Origin: Trichobilharzia szidati
Lineage: Eukaryota; Platyhelminthes; Trematoda; Strigeidida; Schistosomatidae
Assembly: GCA_944472155.2 (NCBI GenBank)
Contig: OX235275.1
Location: 53,399,228-53,463,227 of the forward strand
Reading direction: 5' to 3'
Length of the DNA: 64,000 nucleotides
Shown here: positions 34,447 to 46,131 of the stretch, in pieces
How positions within the stretch are numbered: position 1 is the stretch's first letter
How the letters are laid out: the number at the start of each line of letters is the position of its first letter
Notes under the pieces: generated by a model
What the model was told of the DNA's origin: nothing
What the model saw: only the letters and a program-made list of their open reading frames with translations
Database searches by the model: none
Made by a program: the position numbers and the translations under genes

Positions 34447-34926
34447 CTTTAACAAACGTTCAACTAATTGACGTTTTTCTGTTTCTACCTTGAGTTTTGC
34501 TGTCTCTTTACGTTGATCTATCTTTTTTTGACGAGCAGCAATCTGCTCCTGTGTTAAATCAGTAGTAGATGACTTCACCGGATTCAAGGATTCATCCGAT
34601 TGGTTTAAAGTTTTCACGCTAGCTGAGTCAGTATATTTTTGTGAGTGTAAGCTTATTTGTCGTGCAGTTAACGGTTGTTTAAGATAATATCTAGACGAAT
34701 ACAGTTCCTCTTCCTCCGCCGAGTCATCATCATCTTCATCTTCACTACTACTGGAGTCGGATTTCATCACATTTTCAGTAGCAATGAATTCATCTCCCCT
34801 ATTTCCAGTTTTGATTGCTCGTCTTTTACGTCTTTTACTTAGTCTTATGGATTGATTATCTGGAGAGGGACTTTTGTGTAGAACTTGTGGATGGAAATAG
34901 GGCAAAAATGGAGCGAAGCCATCGTT
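34447..34926 (-). CDS. INO80B: INO80 complex subunit B, exon 2 (PAPA-1-like region)
   Basis: Exon of exactly 160 codons (residues 34-193), opened by the acceptor ctcttccag|AACGAT and closed by AAAG|GTAAGT, both phase 0. It contains a basic nuclear-signal-like KRRKRR (residues 64-69), a Ser/Asp/Glu acidic block (about 88-107), a PLTARQ motif (118-123) matching the LLTARQ of animal INO80B, and a charged helix (about 157-193) ending VERLLK that corresponds to the PAPA-1-like conserved region. INO80B is a subunit of the nuclear INO80 ATP-dependent nucleosome remodeller. Two internal acceptor-like sites (near 34860 and 34887) would break the phase with exon 1, which is why the 34926 border is preferred. 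An LTR-like repeat begins about 120 bp upstream of the exon in the intron. Confidence 0.88.
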
Positions 34927-35044
34927 CTGGAAGAGATTATACAGGCAGGTATTTAGGATTTAGAAAGCAGATAGACTTTATATTGAAGTTTGCGGTGAAA
35001 ACTGGCTGCTAGGCAAAAATTGTAGACAGCAATTTACGTGTTAA

Positions 35045-35331
35045 TGTTACCATTCCGAATCGGGGTTATGAGAAAAAAAAACAGCAATAACAAAGCTTAA
35101 CCTTGAGGAACTCCACAACCAATCACAGCAGACTTAACGTGTGCAAATACGATTCGTAGATATATGGCTTAACTTTCTGAGAAACGGTCACAAGAAGTAA
35201 AGAATAACCTTCAGCAAGAAGACAACCAATCAGAAGACGTTGTTTCTCCACTGATAATAATGTACATAAATATCTCTTGATTTTCTCAATAAACGATCTG
35301 TTACCTAGCGCCCTTGTCTTCTGTCGTTACA
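35045..35331 (+). mobile_element. LTR-like repeat (probable solo LTR)
   Basis: Sister of 14552-14854, with CCAAT boxes, TATA-like cataaatatctc and ctcaataaa before cttctgtcgttaca. It sits 118 bp upstream of INO80B exon 2, antisense to the gene. Confidence 0.6.
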
Positions 35332-35520
35332 AAGTGAGTGCTGAAGGCATTGACTAGAAAGATCAATGAAAACTTTGCAATCAATCAAACCGTACAGCTC
35401 ATAGAATACAACTACTAGAGTAAATAGACCTATCATTAAAAGAAATCATATCGGAAAAGAACCGATAAAAAAATTATTTTATAGTGCCTAACTAACTGAA
35501 TGAGATAACTAGACGGCACT

Positions 35521-38185
35521 AGATTTACTTGACAACAACAAGACAACTAGACGAGCAAAATCAATGAAATGAAGGATCAAGGGGAATTCTACAATATGGG
35601 AATGAAGCAACGCTATCACTTACTCCAATAGACACATCTTAAATAGTGCTTTTGTCAGAAGTGACAAGGCATAGGCGTTATGTATTCTACTGCTAAGAAT
35701 TTGTAAGCATAATAGAGAAGATTTGTAGTTCAGGTGGATGATTCTAAATTAGTTGGGTTCTCTGTGGAGCTGGTTGATGACTTAATTGAGAAGCTTTCGT
35801 CGTCTCCCCTGCTAGACAACATCTTCCTTCAGTGCATGTTTTAGTATAAAATTATTTCATTCAAATTCTCCATGAATGATAATGTCATTGTATCCCCTGG
35901 CAACCATCTTCGTAACAGGTTGTTGGTTGATTTACGTCTCTGTTGATCATTTTTATTGACTAAGAATTTGATCTTTCTTGCCGTGTGATGACTTACTTTT
36001 TATTAATAGCTGGTAAATTTGGTCTATACTAATGTGTTTATAAATTGCTGGCTGGTTCACTTGAGTACCAGGTAGGCTCCTAGGAATCCACTGACTGCAG
36101 TTTTAGTGTTTCATTGATATAAGTATAAAATTTGTGCACTGTGGCAGAGTGTAACTCCATTATGGATAAGATTTTATTTTGATAAATCACACAGTATTGT
36201 TGTACAGTAATATTAACTGATGATCACCTTCCGAGCAGAAACTATTGCCACTCATAATCATATCAAGATACTCACAAAACTTTTTCCTTCATTTATATAC
36301 ATGAGTAAAATTGATGATTAGATATTTGAATAAAAATCAATATGAGATAATGTACATTCAGAGATAATAATATGAGTGTTATTGATCAATTACAATTAGA
36401 TGGGAAATAAGACGAATGTTCTTATAGTTATAATAAGTAATTTGTTAGAATGTTGTGATTTGCTTGAATTGAAATAGAATTTTGAAATTATTTATTATCC
36501 TCTTCTGATTTGACGGACTGGTGGTAATAATATCTTCCATATTTCTGGTATTTGCATTGAGTCATTTCTGTTGATGTGTTGGGTGTAGATTCAATGAACC
36601 AGGATTCAGTAATCAATCTCTCTCTCCACCTACATAGATTACTTCTTAGAATCTTAACCCTCTCCCACCCTATTGTGTGGTTGTGTGTTAATGCATGCAG
36701 TGCAATCGCTGAGCTTTTTTCTAAATTACTTATCTTCTCGGGGTCAACCATTCTTACCTTGGCTAAATTCTTATGTTCCGACAATCTGATTACCCCCGAT
36801 CTACTAGTTTGACCTATATAGTTGACCTCACAGTCATTACAAGGTATTTTGTAAATTATATTATTTTGTTTAATTGGGTCAATCTACAGGATCCTTTAAC
36901 GTAAACACCAAAGATTAGGTATGAAAGATATTACTACCTGTCAGTCAAATCGGAGGAGGATAATAAATAATCTCAAAATTCTATTTCAATTCAAGCAAAT
37001 CACAACATTCTAACAAATTACTTATTATAACTATAAAAACATTCGTCTTATTTCCCATCTAATTGTAATTGATCAATAACACTCATATTATTATCTCTGA
37101 ATGTACATTATCCCATATTGATTTTTATTCAAATATTTAATCATGATTTCCACACATGTATTTAAATGAAGGAAAAAGTTGTGTGAGTAGCACATTGATA
37201 TGATTTTGATTGGCAATAATTTGTGCTCGAAAGGTGGTCATCAGTTAATATTACTGTACAACAGCACTGTGTGACTGTATCAAAATAAAATCTTATCCAT
37301 AATGGACTTTTAGTGTCTCCTCTATTCAAAATCTCGACATTATCCCAATCGAATTGGTGTCCATAATTATCTACATGCATTGATGTGAAAGAATACATAT
37401 TGTGTCCTTTTACAGCTAATTAGTGTTCTTGGATTCGGATTTTAAGGGGACGCTCACTTTAACCGATGTAATGTTTATCGCAGTTAATACAATTTATTTT
37501 GTAAATGGTATTAATTTTATCTTCGCTTTTTGTTGGATCTTTTGGTTTGCACAATATCGAATGAAGTGATGATTGTGTGCTGGCTGGCTGCCTTGTGTGT
37601 GCTATATCTATTTCGAACAGTTTTAATATTAATTAATACCATTTACAAAATAAATTGCATGCATGAACTGCAATTAAAAACATTACACCGGTCAAAATGG
37701 GCGTCCTCTCAGAATCAGAATCCAAGAACACAAACTAGCTGTAAACGGACATGATATATATATTCTTTCATATCAATGCAATTAAATAATTACGAACACG
37801 AATATGATTGGGATAATGAAGGAACATCAAAAATGCATTCGGGGAATTCCTAGAAGCCTGTCTGGTACTCAAGTGAATCAGTCAGCGATTAACAAATACA
37901 CCAATTACTATAGACCAAATTTACCAGCTACTAATAAAAAGCAAATCACATAACAGGAAAGTTCAAATTCCAATTCAATAAAAATATGATCAATAGAAAC
38001 ATAAATCAACCAACAACCAGTCACGAAGATGATTGACAGGAGATACAATTACATCACCATTCATGGAGAATTTAAATGGGTTCATTGTATACTAAAACCT
38101 GAACTGAAGGAAGATGTTGTCTAACAGGGGGGAAGACGAAAGCTTCGCAATTAAGCCATCAACCAGCTCCTCAGAGAAGACAACC
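35521..38185. mobile_element. fold-back PLE unit, copy 1
   Basis: The left arm is the family A 3' end and GIY-YIG coding region in minus orientation (up to about 37510). The right arm (37637-38185) is the same sequence in plus orientation, with a loop of about 130 bp. The copy at 42796-44752 has the same left edge, the same centre (taatattaattaatacc) and the same right edge, so the inverted dimer was copied as a unit. A family B PLE is nested at 36113-37307. Confidence 0.8.
36113..37307 (-). mobile_element. PLE family B nested in a fold-back PLE unit
   Basis: Flanked by ttttagtgtttc (36101-36112) and ttttagtgtctc (37308-37319). The minus strand encodes a GIY-YIG region (IIYKIPCNDCEVNYIGQTSR near 36830) followed by SEHKNLAKVRMVDPEKISN and GRYYYHQ. 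Long inverted ends of about 360 bp (about 36165-36520 and 36940-37305) make it another fold-back structure. 5'-truncated, no RT. Confidence 0.85.
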
Positions 38186-38399
38186 AATTCAAAATTTGTA
38201 AGCACCATCTATATTTCAATGTCTTCGGCAGAAGTCACTTGAAGAGTCGAGCTACTACTACTGAAGTGGAAAAACCTCAACTAAAAGGACATGAACATTG
38301 TGTAAACATTTGACTTCTAATGTAAGGTTATATTTTCTCAGCTATTAGACTAATCTGTACAACCTTAAATGAACTAACGAAATCAGGACAAATTATAGA

Positions 38400-40713
38400 A
38401 CAAACAAGATCAATGGCGAATGAAATCTAACGGACCTATTTTACCTCGATTCTATGGTAGACCGAAACTACACAAACCAAATATTCCCTTACGACCAATC
38501 ATTTCGCTTCCAGGAACACCAACGTATTATTATTATTGTTCCCTTGGGTTCCTAGTGGAACATAGAACTTCAACTGCACGTCTCCACTTGCTTCTGTCTA
38601 CTGCTGTACTTTTCGCCTGCGTCCATGTTATTCCATACTGTTTCAGCTCCTCTTCACACGATCTCCTCCATGTCACCCTTGCACTGACGACCAACTCGCC
38701 GCTTCCCTTTCGGCCGGGTTCCACTCGAGCACAGGCCTGACGTGCGATGTCACCCAGTGGCCTCCCCAGCGAGTGTCCAATCCATCTCCACTTTCTCCTG
38801 CATATTTGTTGGGCGATTGGTTCTTGTTTTGTTTGTTCCCATAGTTTCTTGTTGGTGATTCTTTCCGGCCATCTGATCATCAGTATAGAGCGAAGACAGT
38901 TGTTGATAAAGGTCTGCAACAGGCTGTTGGAAATATTCTTTGTGACCCGCTGCCAAGTTTCTGATCCGTATAGAAAAACTGACTGATTGACGTTTGTATT
39001 GAAAATCCGAATCATTTTGTTGTTGATGCTGAGTTGAGTGACGAAGATTTCCAGATTGGTTTCAAGTTGACGAATGTGTTTCTCGCCTTCCCAATTCTCG
39101 ATTTGACATCCTCGTCCGTTCCTCCTGTGGTTGAGACAATGCTCCCTAAATAAGTGAAAGAAGTAACCTCTTTCAAATCCCTCCTGTTGATGGTGATTGG
39201 CGTTGGATGTTGCTGCTGTTGGTTAGTTATTTTCATAACCTCCGTCTTGTCTATGTTCACCTGGAGTCCTGTCTTTGCTGCTTCTTCGACCAGTTTGTTG
39301 GTCGGTTTTTGCTTGTAAGTCTTCGATTTTGTGTGACATCAAACATAAATCATCTGCGAAATCCAGGTCTTCTAGGTTCTTCACGTCAACACCAACGTAT
39401 AATCTATCTAAAGAACTTTTCAGGAAATTAAATTACCTAACAGAATCATGCGACCATTCTATCAATTCGTCAATCCAATTTTTAGAGAAAATCAAAAACA
39501 TTCAAGTAGAAGACAATGAAATAATGGTGTCCTTTGATGTCACAGTATTATGTACTTCAATTAGTCCAAAACTAGCAACAGAAACTATGCAACAATTACT
39601 CTATAGTGATGAAAACACAAAAACGCAGTTATCAACTTGGATAGAACTCGTAAAATTATGCCTTACAACATACTTCCAGTTCAATACTCAAATATATGAA
39701 CAAATAAAAGGAACACCAGTGGGATCGCCCATATCAGGATTAATAGCTGAAACCGTTATGCAAAGATTAGAATCAATAGCTCTACCTATAATTAAACCGA
39801 AAATCTGGATACGTTACGTTGACGATACATTTGTAATAATTAAGAGAAGTGATTTAGAATATTCTCATAAATTAATAAACAACATATTTAAAGACATCAA
39901 ATTCACAAGAGAAGAAGAATTAGATAACAAAATCCCATTTTAGATGTCTTAATCAGGAGAACCAACACAGGAGATTTAGAGACACAAGTTTATAGAAAAT
40001 CAACGCACACAGATCAAATACTCAACTATACTAGCAATAATCCAGTTACTCACAAACGAAGCTGTGTGCAGACATTGTTTAAAAGAGTCCAGACACATTG
40101 TAGCACTCCAGAGTTGAAAAGAATGGAAGAAAAGTACCTACAAATGGTCTTCAAAAAGAATGGTTATCCACAAAATATCATCAAAAAGTGTTTAAAGTCG
40201 AATCAAAACACCAACAAACAACCATCATCGAAGACCACAAGAAAATTCATTCTACCATACATGAAGAATATCTCTGAAATAACAGCTAGAATACTGAAAC
40301 CGTTTGGAAAAGGTATATCACACAAGCCAGTCAAATCGCTTAATTCGATATTATGCAAACCGAAAGATCCAACAGAAAAAGGAGATAAAATCAATACCAT
40401 TTACAAAATAAATTGTATGGACTGTAACAAGCATTACATAGGCCAAAGTGGGCGTCCCCTTCGAATTAGAATCCAAGATCACAAATCAGCCGTGAGAAGA
40501 CACGATATGTATTCTTTGGTATCTATGCATATAGACAATTATGGTCATCAGTTTGATTGGGATAATGTCAAAATCTTAGACAGAGGAAACACGAAAAGTG
40601 CCAGAGAATTCCTAGAAGCCTGGTACTCAAGCGGAAATGCAATTAACAAACACGTTAATATAGATGAAATCTACCAACTAATAAAAAGTAAATCAGGTGA
40701 CCAAAAAGTCTAA
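38400..40713 (+). pseudogene. Penelope-like element RT and GIY-YIG frame (family A), split by an RTE
   Basis: The best PLE in the window. 38420-38514 holds PRFYGRPKLHKPNIPLRPI, a standard Penelope RT start. The frame is cut by the RTE at 38528-39387 and resumes at 39401. 39401-39943 contains the core with IMVSFDVTVLCTSI, GTPVGSPISGLIAETVMQRL and the catalytic YVDDTFVI. A single T lost at about 39940 (IPF then a premature stop) breaks the frame. Downstream, LFKRVQTHC and the GIY-YIG endonuclease domain follow in a clean frame (40066-40713) with INTIYKINCMDCNKHYIGQSGRPLRIRIQDHK. PLEs combine RT with this nuclease to insert by target-primed synthesis. It lies in INO80B intron 1, antisense to that gene. 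Only the RTE insertion and one deleted base visibly inactivate this segment. Confidence 0.9.
38528..39387 (-). mobile_element. RTE family A inserted inside a Penelope-like element
   Basis: A 5'-truncated family A copy on the minus strand (FTYLGSIVSTTGGTDEDVKS, WKSSSLNSASTTK, CLRSILMIRWPER, RKWRWIGHSLGRPLG), with an AAT tail at 38528. The perfect 13 bp target duplication aacaccaacgtat lies at 38515-38527 and 39388-39400. The two flanks belong to one PLE reverse transcriptase frame, so the PLE was there first. Confidence 0.93.
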
Positions 40714-40910
40714 AATCCAAGTTAATAGAAAATGGTCAATACATATGTAAAGACAGTCACCAGGAGACGCAATTACATCACCCATGAAGAAATTTAAATC
40801 ATTTCACTTTGTGCCAAATATGGCGCTGAAGATGTTGTCCAGAAGGACGACGAAAGCTTCGCAACTAAACCAACCAGCTCAGAGAACACTGTTAATTGCA
40901 AATGCATCAT
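40714..40910 (+). mobile_element. PLE family A 3' terminal region with hammerhead-like core
   Basis: Non-coding end of the PLE. CTGAAGA at 40833-40839 is followed by a possible hairpin (GTTGTC with GACGAC) and then GAAA. A weak AGCT/AGCT helix could close the third arm. The same segment recurs at the ends of the other family A copies. Confidence 0.55.
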
Positions 40911-41499
40911 TAATATGAAACACTTGCGCCTTCAAATTATCATGTCCTATTGATTTGCATGGTTTAATACAGCCCCTATAAAGTTGACGTATTTGTCGAA
41001 TCGAGTCCCTGCTATAAAATATATATAAAATATAAAATGCTGTCAACAGTTCTGACTGGAATTTCAAACTACATACGTATGTTATACTTGTGGGACGTAC
41101 ACACGATGTCGGTGTGGTTATTTATTTGACTTTTCCTAACCCGGACAGTGAGACCAAATATTCTGTCTTTCTGGAATCCAACAGCCATTTGTCACGATCT
41201 CGTGGGCAGTAAGCATACTACTGTTTAGCAGAATTACCAGTGGTAGTCGCATGCATAGTATCTCTTCAAATACTTGCTAATGCTAGAACTGAAACCCATC
41301 GAAATGCACTAAAGTTTTTTGTATAGTTTTTACCTACATCAAACCTTCTGTAGATTATCTCAGAAAGCTTCAAAGTAGCTGTTTTTCACAAATATACCGG
41401 TGTTCTAGTGGAAACAACAATTTGAACATTTTATCTCTAATTTCAGTGTTAATTTAGATGAGGTGGTTAGGCGGGTAGGGGGGCCGAAATGGATAACAA

Positions 41500-42795
41500 C
41501 GTGTATCTGAACTCCGACCAGAACAAGCTGGATTCAGGAAAGGCAAATCATCTTCTGACTAAATTGCAACTCTACGCATCATCATCACAGAACAAAGCAT
41601 GGAATGGCTGGCAATCAAACCTCTACCTCAACTCCCTTCATAGACTTTGATAAGGCCTTCGACAGCGTTGACCGCGAAGTAATTTGGAAACTACTCGAGT
41701 ACTACGGCGTACATCAAATATTCATCAACCCTATTCAACAGCTGTGCGACAACAGTACATGTCAAGTGATCCACAACAGAAAACTCAGCGAGGCGTTTGG
41801 AGTAAACACAGGAGTCAGACAAGAGTGCTTATTATCACCAATGATATTCCTGATTGTGGTCGACTGGATTATGCGTCAGACAATCGGAAACGAGAAGACA
41901 GGGATATCCTGAACCGACGTGAAGAACCTAGAAGACCTGGATTTCGCGCGTGGATGATTTATGCTTGATGGCACACAAAGTCGAAGACTTACAAGCGAAA
42001 ACCGACAAACTGGTCGAAGAAGCAGCAAAGACAGGACTCCAGGTGAACATAGACAAGACGGAGGTTATGAAAATAACCAACCAACAACAACAACAACAGC
42101 AGCAACGTCTAGCGCTAATCACCATCAACGGAAGGGATTTGAAAGAGGTTACTTCATTCACTTATCTAGGGAGCATTGTCTCAACTACAGCAGGAACGGA
42201 TGAGGATGTCAAATCGAGAATCGGGAAGACGAGAAACACATTCATCAACCTGAAACCAATCTGGAAATCTTCGTCACTCAACTCAGCATCAACAACAAAA
42301 TGATTCGGATTTTCAATACAAACGTCAAGTCAGTCAGTTCTTCTATACGGATCAGAAACTTGGCAGCGGGTCACAAAGAATATTTCCAACAGCCTGTTGC
42401 AGACCTTTATCAACAACTGTCTTCGCTCTATACTGATGATCAGATGGCCGGAAAGAACAAGAACCAACAAGAAACTATGGGAACAAACAAAACAAGAACC
42501 AATCGACCAACAAATATGCAGGAGAAAGTGGAGATGGATTGGACACTCGCTGAGGAGGCCGCTGGGTGACATCGCACGTCAGGCCTGTGCTCGAGTGGAA
42601 CCCGGCCGAAAGGGAAGCGGCGAGTTGGTCGTCAGTGCAAGGGTGACATGGAGGAGATCGTGTGAAGAGGAGTTGAAACAGTATGGATTAACATGGACGC
42701 AGGTGAAAAGTACAGCAGAAGACAGAAGCAAGTGGAGGCGTGCAGTTGAAGCCCTATGTTCCACTAGGAACCCTAGGGAACAATAATAATAATAT
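41500..42795 (+). mobile_element. RTE family A copy, degenerate
   Basis: Starts at the LRPEQAGFRKGKSS region and runs to the (AATA) tail ending at 42795. It contains FIDFDKAFDSVDREVIWKLL, KLSEAFGVNTGVRQECLLSP (a conserved Gly is replaced by Glu) and a damaged FADD region around 41945. It then has SFTYLGSIVSTTAGTDEDVK and an intact C-terminal block (42397-42786). At least three frame changes and an early stop make it non-functional. Its tail abuts the left end of a fold-back PLE unit. Confidence 0.88.
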
Positions 42796-44752
42796 AGATT
42801 TACTTGACAACAAGACAATTTGACGAGCAAAATCAATGAAATGAAGCGTCAAGGGGAATTGTGCAATATGGGAATGAAGCAACGTTATCACTTACTCCAA
42901 AAGATACATCTTAAGTAATGCTTTCGTCAGGAGTGACAAGTCGTAGGCGTTATGTATTCTGCTCATACGAATTTGTAAGCATTAAGAAAGAAGATTTGTA
43001 GTTCAGGTAGATGGCATTGAATTAGTTGTGTTCTCTGAGGAGATGGTTGATGACTTAATTGAGAAGCTTTCGTCGTCCCCCTGCTAGACAACATCTTCCT
43101 TCAGCGCCGGTTTTTAGTGCAAAATGAACTCATTTAAATTCTCCATGAATGGTGATGTAATTGTATCTCTTGTCAACCATCTTCGTGACTGGTTGTTGGT
43201 TGATTTACGTCTCTATTGATCACATTTTTATTGACTTGGAATTCGAACTTTCTTGCCGTGTGATGACTTACTTTTTATCAATAGCTGGTAAATTTGGTCT
43301 ATATTAATGTGTGTTTGTTAATTGCTGGCTGATTCACTTGAGTACTTGGCTTGTAGAAATTCCCTGGTTGCATTTTTGGTGTTTCCTCTATTTGAAATCT
43401 CGACATTATCCCAATGGAATTGGTGTCCATAATTACCTAAATGCATTGATATGAAAGAATATAAAAATCATATCCTTTTACAGCTACCATGGTAATACGC
43501 TTTACCTATAATTCTACCTCTTATTATTTTTATTATTATCATTATTATTATTATTCTCATTATTATTATTCTTGATTCATTTAAAACTATCCTTTATCAG
43601 TAGCATTATCTTAACTCACTTCAACACTATAATTATTATTGTTATTATAACTATTGCTATTGACATCCCTCTAGTTGCAATTCTTGTTAAATTCTCTAAT
43701 ATCTAATTGTTTATCTAAGTGATGTAATTGAAGCGTAATGCAATTTATCTTAATTTTGATCTCCCATACTCTCTCCCCTTATCTAACTGAACATAACCTG
43801 GAAAAACATTCGCACCTGTCTTTCTGCATGACTAATTCAATGTAGTTTATTTACTTATCAGTCTTATATCTCCCAATGTAATTTAAAAAGTATATATATC
43901 CGTGTATGTAAAGTATTCAGCTGACGAGTTCTACCGAAATTTGATGAATTCATTAAATCCTGCTTTATTAACCTTTATTGCTTGTTTTAAATACAGCTAA
44001 TTAGTGTTCTTGGATTCGGATTTTAAGGGGACGCGCACTTTAACCGATGTAATGTTTATCGTAGTTCATACAATTTATTTTGTAAATGGTATTAATTTTA
44101 TCTTCTTTTTCTGTTGGATGGGTATTTTGGTTTGCACAATATCGAATAAAGTGGTTGTGCTGGCTGTCTGGTGTGCTATATCTATTTCAAACGGTCTTAA
44201 TATTAATTAATACCATTTACAAAATAAATTGCATGCATGAACTGCAATTAAAAACATTACACCGGTGAAAATGGGCGTCCTCTCAGATTCAGAATCCAAG
44301 AACACAAATTAGCTGTAAACGGACATGATATATATCCTTTCATATCAATGCATTTAAATAATTATGAACACGAATATGATTGGGATAATAAGGAAACATC
44401 AAAAATGATTTCCGGGAATTCCTAGAAGCCTGCCTGGTACTCAAGTGAATCAGCCAGCGATTAAGAAACACACATTATTATAGACCAAATTTACCAGCTA
44501 ATAAAAAGCAAATCACATAACAGGAAAGTTCGAATTCCAATTCAATAAAAATATGATCAACAGAGACATAAATCAACCAACAACCAGTTACGAAGATGGT
44601 TGACAGGAGATACGATGACATTATCATTCATGGATAATTTAAATGAGTCCATATTGTACTAAAAAACTGCGCTGAAGGTAGATGTTGTCAAGCAGGGGAA
44701 CGACGAAAGCTTTGCAATTTAGTCATCAACCAGCTCCTCAGAGAACACAACC
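42796..44752. mobile_element. fold-back PLE unit, copy 2
   Basis: Same architecture and edges as copy 1. The centre is near 44205. The left arm is interrupted by a 505 bp insert flanked by tacagcta. Neither arm has an open reading frame. Confidence 0.8.
43487..43991. mobile_element. AT-rich 505 bp insertion in a PLE arm
   Basis: Flanked by the 8 bp repeat tacagcta (43479-43486 and 43992-43999). The uninterrupted sequence is visible near 37410, which proves insertion. The interior is (TTA)n-rich with no coding capacity, so the type of element is unknown. Confidence 0.65.
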
Positions 44753-44883
44753 AAAAAATGGCGATCTAGTCAAGTAATGAAGTCTCAAGTCTAACACTAG
44801 ATGTGACTACTGAACGGTTACCGGATAATCACACAATTGAACGTACTTTATGCACTGACGCATGCAGTTGTTGATGAAAGCAC
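44753..44883 (+). repeat. 5' module shared by two chimeric RTE-B copies
   Basis: Second copy of the module at 29970-30112, with only a few substitutions, fused to RTE-B at the same junction. On its left it abuts the end of a fold-back PLE unit. Confidence 0.75.
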
Positions 44884-45818
44884 TGCACTAAGATGATGTT
44901 ACAGGACTGGACTACACCGATTCCTAGTTTAGAAATAGGTAGTGAAGTGGAAGAGCACGTTGACCGCTTCACTTACTTGGGAAGTACCATCAGCCCCAAC
45001 GGGTTGATCTCTGACGACATCTCAGTACGAATACAGAGGGCTAGTTTCGCATATGCCAGTTCACGCCGTCTCTGGCGTAGACGTGATATCCGCCTATAGA
45101 CCAAAAGCGGGTGTACGCCTCATCAGTCCGTCCTCCTTTATGGCTGTGCATGAGACATGGCCATTGAGAGTGGAAGACATGAAAAGGCTGGCTATCCGTC
45201 TTTGATCATAGGTGTCTGCGTTTTATCTCCCGTGTGAAGTGGTATAATAAGGTGAGCAATATTGAGGTTAGGCATTGGTCGAGTTCTAGGTAAGGAGGGG
45301 AAATCAATCGACGAGGCTGTGAAATTACATCGACTGAGGTGATTAGGACATGTGTTACGTATGCCAAGTCATCACCTCCCTCAACGGGCAATGTTAGCTG
45401 AAATACAGTCAGGCTGGAAAAGAGCTAGCGGTGGTCAAACCAAAACAAGGCACCAGTCAATGAAATCCACTACACAGTTAGTTTAAGCCAGTCACGTAGG
45501 GAGGTGTAGACTTCCTGGTTGTGGTCCTCGGGATGGTTAAAACCAATGGCGGCTAGAGAAAACTGGTGATATGGCTCAAAACCGTTCTCAATGGCTGGCG
45601 CAGATCCATCCACTCCTTGTGACTTATGATTTCCAATGAAACTGTTTTGTTCTTCGTTATTACTATTCCTTTGTCTCACACCTCTGTTTACTGTCTATAT
45701 TATGCATTTCTCCTACTTTCTTCTCTTGTTTTGTGTGCTACATGGAGTGTGGCGACTTGAACTGCCGCACATTGGTGCGAAGTTCTATGTCGAAAACAGA
45801 CAGACAGACAGACACGGA
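44884..45818 (+). mobile_element. RTE family B, chimeric 5' end
   Basis: Starts at the same MMLQDW junction as the 30.1 kb copy and has FTYLGSTISPNGLISDDIS. It then decays with indels and closes with a clean (GACA)n tail at 45798-45816. It lies in INO80B intron 1, antisense to that gene, its tail ending about 160 bp from exon 1. Confidence 0.85.
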
Positions 45819-45979
45819 AAAAGTGCACTTATAGTTTAGATCCTGAAATATTTTAGTCATAATTTCACATAATGTAACCAAAAAACGTTATGCTGTTCTT
45901 ACCATTACCCCCTTAAATAAATGGAATAATTTATTCATGCGTAAAAGTTAATTAATAGATGAATGACTTAATTAATTAC

Positions 45980-46078
45980 CTCAATATCATCGGGTTTTTC
46001 GTAAGTGTATTCATCAAACTCTAGAAACCTTGAACCAAAATCATCTGCCGCTACAAATGTAGAATCCGAGTCTGACAT
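45980..46078 (-). CDS. INO80B: INO80 complex subunit B, exon 1
   Basis: First coding exon, 99 bp, residues 1-33. It begins MSDSDSTF and is acidic and serine-rich, ending KPDDIE. The reading frame closes in phase 0 at a GAG|GTAATT donor. The next in-phase acceptor with a good pyrimidine tract lies 11,053 bp away at 34926, and the joined frame continues without a stop into a PAPA-1/HIT protein. The ATG is chosen because it is the first in-frame Met and the joined product (366 residues) is close in length to animal INO80B proteins (about 350). The N-terminus itself is not conserved, so this exon rests on phase, splice-site quality and plausible composition rather than homology. The upstream sequence is AT-rich without an obvious TATA box. 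An alternative is that the true first exon lies elsewhere in the long intron. Confidence 0.72.
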
Positions 46079-46131
46079 AGAATTATATTTATTTTCTCTC
46101 TCTAATTCATCAATTCAACTTCAAACAGACA

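Noticed and set aside
34447..34859. Shorter INO80B exon 2 starting after the ctctccag acceptor at 34860
   Set aside because: It would require a phase 1 donor upstream, whereas exon 1 ends in phase 0; the acceptor at 34927 keeps the frame and adds plausible coding sequence.
43919..43945. ctgacgagttctaccgaaat looks like a hammerhead core
   Set aside because: Only one base pair is available for stem II and neither stem I nor stem III is convincing.
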